From assembly GCA_947378515.1 (NCBI GenBank), contig CANCKG010000054.1, forward strand, positions 1 to 5,808: a stretch of DNA of 5,808 nt. The letters are read 5' to 3'. Origin of the DNA: Gammaproteobacteria bacterium. GTDB taxonomy: Bacteria > Pseudomonadota > Gammaproteobacteria > CAISUE01. Positions within the stretch are counted from its first letter, which is position 1. Every line of letters begins with the position of its first letter. A model generated the notes under the pieces. That model was not told the DNA's origin, did not search any database, and worked only from the letters and a program-made list of their open reading frames with translations. Below are positions 1-5,508 of the stretch, piece by piece. A program made the translations under genes and the position numbers.

Positions 1-8
1 GGTCGTCG

Positions 9-34
9 AAGCTACCAGTAAGGTAGCTTTTTTT
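9..34 (+). terminator. Rho-independent terminator of an upstream plus-strand gene
   Basis: A perfect 8-bp stem (AAGCTACC at 9-16 with GGTAGCTT at 22-29) with a 5-nt loop AGTAA runs into a T tract (28-34). This is the textbook intrinsic terminator form reading on the plus strand. The gene it ends lies left of the window. It separates that gene from scpB, so scpB probably has its own promoter in 35-182, although I could not pick a convincing -35/-10 pair there. Confidence 0.85.
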
Positions 35-144
35 AAAGATCTAGGCATGTTAAGAGTAACTCTATTATTATTTAATTTAGATTATAGAAGTAGTTAACTT
101 AAGGTTTACTTAAAAAAGCCTATTATGAACACAGATCGGGTAAA

Positions 145-186
145 ATGAAACTTTTACGGGCCATGCCTAAATACGATTTATCATGA
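145..186 (+). other. Possible 13-codon leader ORF overlapping the scpB start
   Basis: ATG at 145 opens a short frame (MKLLRAMPKYDLS) whose TGA at 184-186 overlaps the scpB ATG (183-185) in an ATGA arrangement. Such overlaps are typical of translational coupling, and scpB itself has no recognisable Shine-Dalgarno sequence. Neither the ATG at 145 nor the in-frame ATG at 163 has a good ribosome binding site, so the frame may be accidental. Confidence 0.2.
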
Positions 187-791
187 CTGATACGCTACAA
201 AATATCCTCGAAGCCGCGTTATTAACCAGCAGCGAACCTTTGAGCCTCGACCGGCTCCAAGGCTTGTTCGACGCCAATGCTCAGCCTTCCAAGAGTGAAC
301 TCAGAGCGGCGTTACAAGCTTTAAGCGACAGTTGTGCTGACCGTTCTTTTCTCGTCAAAGAAGTAGCCTCCGGTTATAGTTTGCAAGTCAAAGAACAATA
401 CACCACCTGGGTAGCGCGGCTATCGGCAGAAAAGCCGGCCCGTTATTCACGGGCGTTATTAGAAACCCTGGTTATTATCGCCTACCGTCAACCCGTAACC
501 CGCGCTGAAATCGAAGATATTCGCGGTGTGGCGGTGAGTTCACAAATCATGAAAAGTTTATTAGAACGCGAATGGGTCCGAGTCGTTGGTCACCGAGAAA
601 TCCCCGGTCGCCCTAGCCTCTATGCCACCACAACTTATTTTCTGGATTATTTCAATTTGAAAACGTTGAGTGAATTGCCACCCTTGATGGACTTACAGCA
701 ATTGCCAATTAATTCGCCACTGGCGGAATCTTTAGAAGCAGCGCTAGAACAAGCACTGCCGGTGAATGAAGAATTAGCTTTAGGTAACTAA
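183..791 (+). CDS. scpB: Segregation and condensation protein B (ScpB)
   Basis: The 202-residue product matches the ScpB family in length and sequence. ScpB dimers bind the kleisin ScpA and, with SMC, form the condensin-like complex that compacts and segregates the chromosome in the cytoplasm. Two winged-helix domains are expected, at about residues 5-80 and 85-165. The most diagnostic part is the second one: the stretch around LETLVIIAYRQPVTRAEIE, followed by IRGV and by GHREIPGRPSLYATT, a run conserved across ScpB proteins. The acidic C-terminal tail (about 170-202) is family-typical and variable. The ATG at 183 is used because the homology begins within the first ten residues; no Shine-Dalgarno is visible before it. 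The usual partner scpA is not in the window and, if nearby, lies beyond the terminator at 9-34. No clear intrinsic terminator follows the gene; the next structures are the hairpins from 881 on. Confidence 0.95.
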   Translation: MTDTLQNILEAALLTSSEPLSLDRLQGLFDANAQPSKSELRAALQALSDSCADRSFLVKEVASGYSLQVKEQYTTWVARLSAEKPARYSRALLETLVIIAYRQPVTRAEIEDIRGVAVSSQIMKSLLEREWVRVVGHREIPGRPSLYATTTYFLDYFNLKTLSELPPLMDLQQLPINSPLAESLEAALEQALPVNEELALGN

Positions 792-800
792 ATGGTATTT

Positions 801-820
801 ATTCACCACATTTTCACTTA
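801..820 (+). repeat. Left copy of imperfect 20-bp direct repeat flanking the hairpin region
   Basis: The segment ATTCACCACATTTTCACTTA recurs at 1226-1245 with 17 of 20 positions identical (differences at positions 11, 13 and 14). Both copies are followed within about 20 bp by AAATCTAA. The pair brackets the hairpin chain and an AT-rich stretch. They may be the ends of an inserted unit or repeated end sequences of a decayed mobile element. Confidence 0.55.
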
Positions 821-880
821 TCTTGCGTAAATCTAAGCTGGTGGGGACTGGCAGCGATGGGGGATTGCTAAGGGGGGCTT

Positions 881-1105
881 CGTGGAAACAGAAAAAGCGT
901 TAGCTTTTTCCCACGAGGCGCCATAAACATCCTGCTTTATGGGCAAACCCGCGATCTTGGAAGTCAAAGCTTGGAATCCCTGCTTTGACTTCCAAGTCCT
1001 GCCAAGAGCATCATTGCTCTTGGCGTGTCGGTAAAAAATGCTGTGCATTTTTTACTCCTCACCCTCCTTAACATGCACTGCGTACTGGTTTCCCGCGCAC
1101 AGTGC
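881..1105. repeat. Chain of consecutive hairpins (palindromic intergenic element)
   Basis: Inverted repeats follow each other almost without gaps. (a) GAAAAAGC 891-898 / GCTTTTTC 903-910, with outer CGTGG 881-885 / CCACG 911-915. (b) CCATAAA 921-927 / TTTATGG 936-942. (c) A perfect 15-bp pair, 956-970 / 982-996 (CTTGGAAGTCAAAGC). (d) A perfect 10-bp pair, 1001-1010 / 1015-1024 (GCCAAGAGCA), loop TCAT. (e) A perfect 11-bp pair, 1031-1041 / 1045-1055 (GTAAAAAATGC), loop TGT. (f) GCACTGCG 1075-1082 / CGCACAGTGC 1096-1105, with one bulged A. Open frames crossing this DNA on the minus strand (1048-833 and 1227-964) match no protein family I recognise and follow from the repeat sequence, so I do not call them genes. 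It could be a non-autonomous palindromic repeat or a structured RNA. A transcript from either strand could fold. Confidence 0.75.
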
Positions 1106-1225
1106 TGAATAGCTACAAAAAAATAATCAATATGATGGTTTTTTAGAGACTTCAAAATAGCCTTAGTCATGATTAAATTATGATAAAATATGCACCATGT
1201 AGGGATATTTAATAAAAACGTAACC
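1106..1225. other. AT-rich spacer without recognisable gene
   Basis: Between the last hairpin and the right direct-repeat copy the DNA is AT-rich and has no start codon with a ribosome binding site and no known motif. A TATGAT/GATAAAAT-like string near 1180-1190 resembles a -10 box but has no matching -35 element. It is probably part of the same inserted unit as the hairpins. Confidence 0.4.
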
Positions 1226-1245
1226 ATTCACCACAATCCCACTTA
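1226..1245 (+). repeat. Right copy of imperfect 20-bp direct repeat
   Basis: This copy, starting ATTCACCACAATCCC, pairs with 801-820 (17/20 identical). It lies about 50 bp beyond the stop codon of the IS66 remnant, where the end of an IS66-type element would be expected. It may therefore be related to an element end rather than to a target duplication; at 20 bp it is also longer than the 8-bp duplications usual for IS66. Confidence 0.5.
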
Positions 1246-1294
1246 AAAATCTAAAATGAGATAAAGCCAACAGTTTTTTGATTTTCAAGAAGAC

Positions 1295-1522
1295 TTACTT
1301 GGCGTAAAAAATATCAGGCAATTTCCCTGAGAATAGAGACTTTAGTGCGTCAGTTGGCGTTATGTCATGCTTTTGTGCTGTCAGTAAATAGCTGCGAACA
1401 CGACAAAATATCTTAGCACCATCGATAGATTTGAAGCAGCCAGATATTTTCTGCTGAACTTTTGTCATGCGAATATCGTTTTCACCGCGATTATTGGTGA
1501 AGGGCACGTAATCTAGCGTAAT
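1295..1522 (-). pseudogene. IS66-family transposase, C-terminal remnant
   Basis: About 75 codons of the 3' end of an IS66 TnpC-type transposase remain, against roughly 500 in a complete one. The readable frame includes DYVPFTNNRGENDIRM, which corresponds to the VPFTNN..E.D.RM block around the last catalytic Glu of the DDE triad. It is followed by KVQQKISGCF, the CRVRSYL..A.KH helix region, and a DALKSLFSGKLPD tail typical of the IS66 C-terminal domain. The first two catalytic Asp residues and everything upstream are absent. An in-frame TGA at 1537-1535 lies just before the homologous part. The preserved segment begins where the recombinase gene ends (stop 1515-1513), so the two overlap by a few bases. 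It cannot be functional. The TAA at 1297-1295 is the original stop. Confidence 0.88.
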
Positions 1523-2085
1523 GAAAGGGAGTGTTCATCTAAATAACGATAAAGTGTCTCTCTGCTTATTCCAAAAGCTTTAGCAACTTCTGATTTCATT
1601 TTCCCTTCTTCGATGCTTTTTTTAATAATAGCCACTGTTTCAGCTGATAATTCACGTTTTCTTCCTTTGTAGGCGCCTCGATTTTTAGCGAGTACAATAT
1701 CTTCACGTTGACATTCCTTTACCACTGCTCGTTCAAATTCGATAAAGGCACCCATGACGGACATCATCAAATTAGCTGTCGGTAAATCATCGATTGTAAA
1801 TAGCAACTTTTCTTTGACAAACTCAACTGATACTCCTTTACTGAGTATTATTTTAACAAAACTTCGAAGATCATCTAAAGTTTTTGCCAGCCGATCCATG
1901 CTATCAATAACAATGGTATCCCCTTTTTTAACAAATCTGATCATCTCTTGTAATTCTGGTCTATTGGCATCTTTAGCAGAGGAGTTTTCAGTAAAAATTT
2001 GATTGAGCGTTATGCCATCAAGTTGTTTCTGGGCAGCTTGATCAAGTGTGCTGATCCTAATATAACCAATGCGTTGGCCTACCAT
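1513..2085 (-). CDS. Serine recombinase, Tn3 resolvase/invertase family
   Basis: This is a 190-residue site-specific recombinase of the small resolvase/invertase class, which cuts and rejoins DNA through a 5'-phosphoserine link. The catalytic domain begins with GYIRISTLDQ, giving nucleophile Ser12 and conserved Arg10. NRPEL supplies Arg42, Lys54 lies in FVKKGDT, and Arg65 lies in DSMDRLAK. The position matching the second active-site arginine of gamma-delta resolvase (Arg71, normally DRL[AG]R) is Lys68 here, read from an AAA codon. The long E helix follows (MSVMGAFIEFERAVVKE, about 107-123). The C-terminal helix-turn-helix is at about 148-183, with the signature GISRETLYRYL. The family length is normal, but the last few residues and the TAG stop are encoded in DNA shared with the IS66 remnant. 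The start at 2085 is 10 bp after the ORF6N gene stop, with only a weak ribosome binding site, so the two are probably one transcript. No paired recombination sites were recognised nearby. Confidence 0.92.
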   Translation of the reverse strand: MVGQRIGYIRISTLDQAAQKQLDGITLNQIFTENSSAKDANRPELQEMIRFVKKGDTIVIDSMDRLAKTLDDLRSFVKIILSKGVSVEFVKEKLLFTIDDLPTANLMMSVMGAFIEFERAVVKECQREDIVLAKNRGAYKGRKRELSAETVAIIKKSIEEGKMKSEVAKAFGISRETLYRYLDEHSLSLR

Positions 2086-2095
2086 GGTCTATTTT

Positions 2096-2998
2096 TCACA
2101 ACTCAATCCTGCTTTCAATGCTGTTGTTGATCTTTTCCATTAAACCAAAACTGTTAATTCCTAGCTTTGAAAAAGCAAACCATTTTTTCCCTAAGTCTTT
2201 TAACGATGCGCCGATATGATAAATTTCTTCTTGGTCAAGAATTAAAAAACGATCATGAGAGAGCGTAAAATTAATCAATATAAGATTGGCATACTGTTCA
2301 TTGTATTTTTTAATATCAAGCTTTAAAGAATGGCTTATATTTTTGGTTAATAGATAAATTTTAACTTGCGAATTAGCTTTGGATAATTGAGTAAGGACCG
2401 TATCATCAATATAATTGTCAATAAGAATAATGCATTTTTTAGCTTTTCTTATTAAATCTGACACAAATGCATAGGCTTCAAACACTTGACCGTCAAAGAA
2501 AATACCTGATTGGGGTTTAATGTTTTTATTTTCAATCGCTTCAAAAATTTGTTCTAATTTATTCTCTGTCATTAATTGTTGTTTTTCAAGATTGCCTATA
2601 CGCTGAAGCATAAGAGTATTATTTACTATCAGTTTTCGCATACTTACAAAGGCTTGCATGATATTAATACTAACTTCAATGGCTGTTTTGCTTTTTAAAA
2701 CCGCCGATAGCATAGCCACGCCCTGTTCTGTAAAAACATAAGGCAAATATTTTCTGTGTTGTCCTCTGGTTGAATCCTTTAAGGTCACAATTTGTGACCT
2801 TAAAGCGTTGTATTCATCCATCGTTAACTGAAAACGAAAGGTTTCAGGAAATCTTTCCGTATTCCTTTTGACTGCCTGATTAAAAACTTTGGTTTCAACG
2901 CTGTAAATTTTAGCTAGATCTTCATCCAGCATCACGTGTACGCCACGTAAATGGTATATCTTGTCATTAACCGTATTTTGCGCTGTGATCTCATTCAT
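2096..2998 (-). CDS. ORF6N-domain protein with phospholipase-D-like C-terminal region
   Basis: The 300-residue product starts with an ORF6N domain (about 13-100), the KilA-N-related DNA-binding module of phage antirepressor-like proteins. Landmarks are RGVHVMLDEDLAKIYSVETK, the NQAVKRNTERFPETFRFQLT block and LPYVFTEQGVAMLSAVL. A helical linker follows (about 105-158, IGNLEKQQ..ENKLEQIFEAIE, probably coiled coil). The C-terminal part (about 166-290) looks PLD-like: IILIDNYID, then H248-D-R250-x4-D255 (an HxK-x4-D motif with Arg replacing Lys), then HIGASLKDLGKKWFAFSK. Only one such motif is present, so a catalytic form would need dimerisation, and the Lys-to-Arg change may impair it. Known relatives are scattered on mobile elements and their function is largely unsettled; regulation of, or response to, foreign DNA is inference. 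ATG at 2998 is the natural start, although no strong ribosome binding site precedes it. The gene is AT-rich compared with scpB and the permease, in keeping with acquisition. Confidence 0.85.
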   Translation of the reverse strand: MNEITAQNTVNDKIYHLRGVHVMLDEDLAKIYSVETKVFNQAVKRNTERFPETFRFQLTMDEYNALRSQIVTLKDSTRGQHRKYLPYVFTEQGVAMLSAVLKSKTAIEVSINIMQAFVSMRKLIVNNTLMLQRIGNLEKQQLMTENKLEQIFEAIENKNIKPQSGIFFDGQVFEAYAFVSDLIRKAKKCIILIDNYIDDTVLTQLSKANSQVKIYLLTKNISHSLKLDIKKYNEQYANLILINFTLSHDRFLILDQEEIYHIGASLKDLGKKWFAFSKLGINSFGLMEKINNSIESRIEL

Positions 2999-3060
2999 TA
3001 CTTTTTTGAGTTCTTAATCATCATGAAAAAACTGGTTGGCACAATTTTCTCTATTAAATT

Positions 3061-3130
3061 ATGTCAATGTTGAGTCTGAGACATTTAGCAATAATGTCAA
3101 CTAATTTAAAATAAAAATCTATATTGACAT
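3061..3130. promoter_or_regulatory. Three copies of an ATGTCAA/TTGACAT motif upstream of the ORF6N gene
   Basis: ATGTCAAT at 3061-3068 and ATGTCAAC at 3094-3101 lie in one orientation, and ATTGACAT at 3123-3130 in the other. They are about 30 bp apart in the leader region of the minus-strand ORF6N gene. Read on the minus strand, the first two contain TTGACA, the ideal sigma-70 -35 hexamer, but neither has a good -10 box at 16-18 bp. They may be operator half-sites, promoter elements, or chance in AT-rich DNA. Confidence 0.3.
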
Positions 3131-3306
3131 ATTTTGAATGCGACATTGGGGTTCGCGGCCCATGCATTCACACATCTTGAATGGCGAGCGGTATATACCC
3201 ATCGCATCTCAAGGTGCGATGGGTATATATCTAAAATAGAGATATACCGCTTGCCATAGGCACACGTTAAATCACAAACCTCGCATCTTGAATGGCGAGC
3301 GGTATA
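3131..3306. repeat. Palindrome-rich intergenic repeat with direct and inverted copies
   Basis: A 23-bp unit (CATCTTGAATGGCGAGCGG plus TATA) occurs perfectly at 3173-3195 and 3284-3306. An inverted partial copy lies at 3242-3257 and pairs with 3181-3196 at 15 of 16 positions. Nested inside is a perfect 15-bp inverted repeat, TATATACCCATCGCA at 3192-3206 against 3215-3229. A 7-bp pair TATATCT/AGATATA (3226-3232, 3240-3246) and TGAATGC/GCATTCA (3135-3141, 3164-3170) add more structure. The minus-strand open frame 3324-3106 contains the peptide YTARHSRC twice only because the DNA unit is repeated, and I regard it as non-coding. It is probably a dispersed intergenic repeat family member; copy number elsewhere cannot be seen here. 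Confidence 0.75.
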
Positions 3307-3348
3307 GATATCCATAAAAGACACACTAAGTAATCACTTATGACCTGT

Positions 3349-3369
3349 TGTACTATATATTTTAGTACA
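3349..3369. repeat. Small hairpin
   Basis: TGTACTA (3349-3355) pairs perfectly with TAGTACA (3363-3369) across a 7-nt AT loop. No T tract follows on either strand, so it is not a standard terminator. It lies between the repeat element and the rpmE terminator and may mark the edge of the accessory block or be incidental. Confidence 0.3.
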
Positions 3370-3411
3370 GTTAAATACGAAATCTCATAAATTTAAGTTC
3401 GCATAAACGCC

Positions 3412-3439
3412 AAAAAGCCAGGACTGAGCCTGGCTTTTT
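3412..3439 (-). terminator. Rho-independent terminator of rpmE
   Basis: A perfect 11-bp inverted repeat (AAAAAGCCAGG at 3412-3422 with CCTGGCTTTTT at 3429-3439) with a 6-nt loop lies 29 bp beyond the rpmE stop codon. Read on the minus strand the stem ends in a run of T residues. The symmetrical A/T flanks mean it may also stop plus-strand transcription. Confidence 0.9.
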
Positions 3440-3467
3440 AGGATATAAACGAGGGAGTAGCGAAGAA

Positions 3468-3716
3468 TTAATTAACGCGCTCGCCCACTTCAGTTTCTGT
3501 TTCAATCGATTTAGCATAACGCGAAAAACGTTTGTTGAATTTATCGACTTGCCCACTGGTATCAACGATTTTTTGTTTACCGGTGTAAAAAGGATGGCAT
3601 TCGGAACATACTTCCACTTGCATATCTTTACATAGTGCCGAGCGAGTGATTAATTTATTGCCACAACTACAGGTAAAAACAGTAGCTTCGTATTTGGGGT
3701 GTAGATCATTTTTCAT
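3468..3716 (-). CDS. rpmE: 50S ribosomal protein L31 (zinc-binding form)
   Basis: The 82-residue protein begins [10 protein letters not shown], standard for bacterial L31, a small protein of the large ribosomal subunit that bridges to the small subunit. It is the zinc-binding (C+) type: Cys16 and Cys18 in TCSCGN and Cys37 and Cys40 in [10 protein letters not shown] supply the four ligands. The conserved [24 protein letters not shown] segment follows. The tail (about 66-82) is a little longer than in the E. coli protein, which is normal variation. It is a single-gene unit, with the promoter at 3788-3760 and the terminator at 3439-3412, divergent from the permease gene. The ATG at 3716 fits the family start exactly. 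The overlapping minus-strand frame at 3565-3371 is spurious. Confidence 0.97.
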   Translation of the reverse strand: MKNDLHPKYEATVFTCSCGNKLITRSALCKDMQVEVCSECHPFYTGKQKIVDTSGQVDKFNKRFSRYAKSIETETEVGERVN

Positions 3717-3759
3717 AAGTAGTACAAACCTGGCTAAGACTTAAATTCAAGAACGCGCG

Positions 3760-3788
3760 ATATTACAGGGATTCTCATCGAGTGTCAA
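3760..3788 (-). promoter_or_regulatory. Sigma-70 promoter of rpmE
   Basis: On the minus strand a perfect -35 TTGACA (3788-3783) is separated by 17 bp from a -10 TAATAT (3765-3760, four of six consensus matches). This places transcription start near 3753 and gives a leader of about 37 nt before the rpmE ATG at 3716. Position, spacing and the housekeeping target all fit. Confidence 0.7.
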
Positions 3789-3884
3789 TGCAAGTTACAC
3801 CCTATTATCATTAATGCCGACGTAAATGCGCACAACGCACCTTTTATTGGTATATTGCGTCTTAATTTTCTTTTGGTACTCTTC

Positions 3885-5489
3885 ATGGCACCGCGCAAAC
3901 CCATTATCCACCGCTCTATTAGCGCCTTCGGTTTATTACTAACATCGGTCAGTGCGATCATCGGCTCAGGCTGGTTGTTTAGCGCCTATTACACTGCCAA
4001 AATCGCCGGCCCAGCTGCTAGCCTATCTTGGTTGATTGGTGGCTTATTTGCCGCGGTCATCGCCTTTGTCTTTGCGGAAATTTGCAGCATGATCCCGGTA
4101 TCCGGTTCCAGCGTCCGCATTCCGCATTACACCCATGGCAGTGTCTTGAGTTTCATGTTCGCTTGGATCATTTGGCTATCGTATTTAGCGTTGATGGCAA
4201 CAGAAGTTCAAGCGGTCTTACAATACTTGAGTCTTTATATCAGTGGTTTACTGCGACCTGACAGTGGCTTAAGCCATAAAGGCTATCTGTTTGCCGCGGC
4301 ATTGATGTTTTTAGTCAGCTTTATCAATGTCTATTCGGTTCGTTGGCTAATTCGCTCTAACAGTATTTTGACTATTTTAAAAATTGCCATTCCACTCTTC
4401 ATTATTTTCATCGTCTTTAAAAACTATTTTACTCCTTTAAAAGTCATCCACCCCGTTGGCAGCAGCTTCATGCCCAATGGCTGGCAAGGCGTCTTTAGTG
4501 CCCTTACCACCGGTGGCATCGTCTTTGCCTTCAATGGTTTTAAACAAGCAGCAGAATTGGCTGGTGAAGCGGAACATCCTGAAAAATCCGTCAGTTTTGC
4601 CATCATTGGTTCAATTGGTATTTGCTTATTATTATTCTTACTACTACAAGTCACTTTTTTTAGTTCACTCACCGTGCGAAATCTCGTCGATGGCTGGCGT
4701 TATTTACACCTAGCCGATCCGAATAGTCCCCTGGCGTCGATTTTAATTCAAGATCAATTGAGTTGGGCATTGCCGATTCTGTATTTTGCCGCCATCATCG
4801 CGCCGCTGGCTGCCGCATTGATGTATTGCAGCAGCGCCAGTCGTTCGTTATTTGGCATGAGTAAAAACGGCTACATCCCCGCTTTCTTTCAAAAAATCAC
4901 CCCGCAAGGCAATCCCCATTGGGCGATCGCCGCCAATTTTGTTTTAGGCTTATTATTTTTCGCCCCCTTACCAGGCTGGAATGCCATGGTGAGTTTTTTA
5001 ACCTCTTTATTAGTTGTCACCTATTGCGTCGGGCCTATTTGCTTACTGGCCTTACGTTATCAAGTGCCCAACATGAAACGGCCCTTACGCTTACCTTTCG
5101 GCCACCTATGGGCTTATGTCGCTTTTGTTATTTGTACCTTTTTAATTTATTGGAGTGGCTGGGCGATTATTTCCAAATTGAGTTTCGTCTTTATCGCCGG
5201 CTTGGTCATTCTCATCATCTATCATGCTCGCTCTAAAACTGCACATAATTTAGCCATGCATTGGCAAACATCCACGTGGCTCTGGGTCTATATCGCCGGC
5301 TTAACCCTGCTGTCGTACGTTGGCAATGAAGGTGGCAAAGGTTATTTCAGCTTTAGCGAATTATTCGGTGCGATGCTGATCTTTTGCGCTATTGTCGCTT
5401 GGTTAGCGGTGCGTTTTAAATTACCCGCACATGAAACCTTGGCGAATTTAAAGGCATTGAAATTAAATGAGGGCAATGGGATCAGATGA
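3885..5489 (+). CDS. APC-family amino acid permease (YveA-like amino acid:proton symporter)
   Basis: This is an inner-membrane amino acid transporter of the APC superfamily. From the ATG at 3885 it is 534 residues; the frame can be extended to a TTG at 3855, but the ten extra residues are hydrophobic and unlike family N-termini, so I prefer MAPRKP. Neither start has a clear ribosome binding site. The first helix carries the substrate-binding unwound motif IIGSGWLF (about 26-33), followed by IAGPAASLSWLIGG. Helix 6 carries GGIVFAFNGFKQAAELAGEAEHPEKS (about 210-235), the other hallmark. I count about 12-14 hydrophobic segments. Closest in style are aspartate:proton symporters such as Bacillus YveA, so an acidic or related amino acid is a reasonable but unproven substrate. 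It is divergent from rpmE with a 168-bp gap in which no clear plus-strand promoter was found. It converges on the DUF4143 gene with 19 bp between stops and no terminator hairpin. Confidence 0.9.
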   Translation: MAPRKPIIHRSISAFGLLLTSVSAIIGSGWLFSAYYTAKIAGPAASLSWLIGGLFAAVIAFVFAEICSMIPVSGSSVRIPHYTHGSVLSFMFAWIIWLSYLALMATEVQAVLQYLSLYISGLLRPDSGLSHKGYLFAAALMFLVSFINVYSVRWLIRSNSILTILKIAIPLFIIFIVFKNYFTPLKVIHPVGSSFMPNGWQGVFSALTTGGIVFAFNGFKQAAELAGEAEHPEKSVSFAIIGSIGICLLLFLLLQVTFFSSLTVRNLVDGWRYLHLADPNSPLASILIQDQLSWALPILYFAAIIAPLAAALMYCSSASRSLFGMSKNGYIPAFFQKITPQGNPHWAIAANFVLGLLFFAPLPGWNAMVSFLTSLLVVTYCVGPICLLALRYQVPNMKRPLRLPFGHLWAYVAFVICTFLIYWSGWAIISKLSFVFIAGLVILIIYHARSKTAHNLAMHWQTSTWLWVYIAGLTLLSYVGNEGGKGYFSFSELFGAMLIFCAIVAWLAVRFKLPAHETLANLKALKLNEGNGIR

Positions 5490-5508
5490 CAGATTCAGGG
5501 TAAATTAT

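Noticed and set aside
1..20. Possible tRNA 3' end (TCGAAGCTACCA)
   Set aside because: The T-arm consensus and a matching acceptor stem geometry are missing; the bases are better explained as the terminator stem.
833..1048. Minus-strand open frame of 71 codons
   Set aside because: It runs through the hairpin chain; the residues follow from palindromic DNA, no family is recognised and no ribosome binding site precedes the start.
881..1105. CRISPR array
   Set aside because: The inverted repeats differ in sequence from one another and there are no regularly spaced identical direct repeats.
964..1227. Minus-strand open frame of 87 codons
   Set aside because: It overlaps the previous frame and the same hairpins, and its amino-acid composition and lack of recognisable domains suggest non-coding repeat DNA.
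1754..2002. Plus-strand frame opposite the recombinase
   Set aside because: It is antisense to a well-supported coding sequence and has no recognisable protein features.
3106..3324. Minus-strand open frame of 72 codons with an internal peptide repeat
   Set aside because: The repeated YTARHSRC peptide is the translation of the 23-bp DNA repeat; no ribosome binding site or protein family is evident.
3371..3565. Minus-strand open frame overlapping rpmE and its terminator
   Set aside because: It is out of frame with rpmE, crosses the terminator hairpin and starts inside the L31 gene.
4028..5236. Several frames overlapping the permease on both strands
   Set aside because: All lie inside a continuous 534-codon membrane protein gene with strong family motifs; they are frame shadows.
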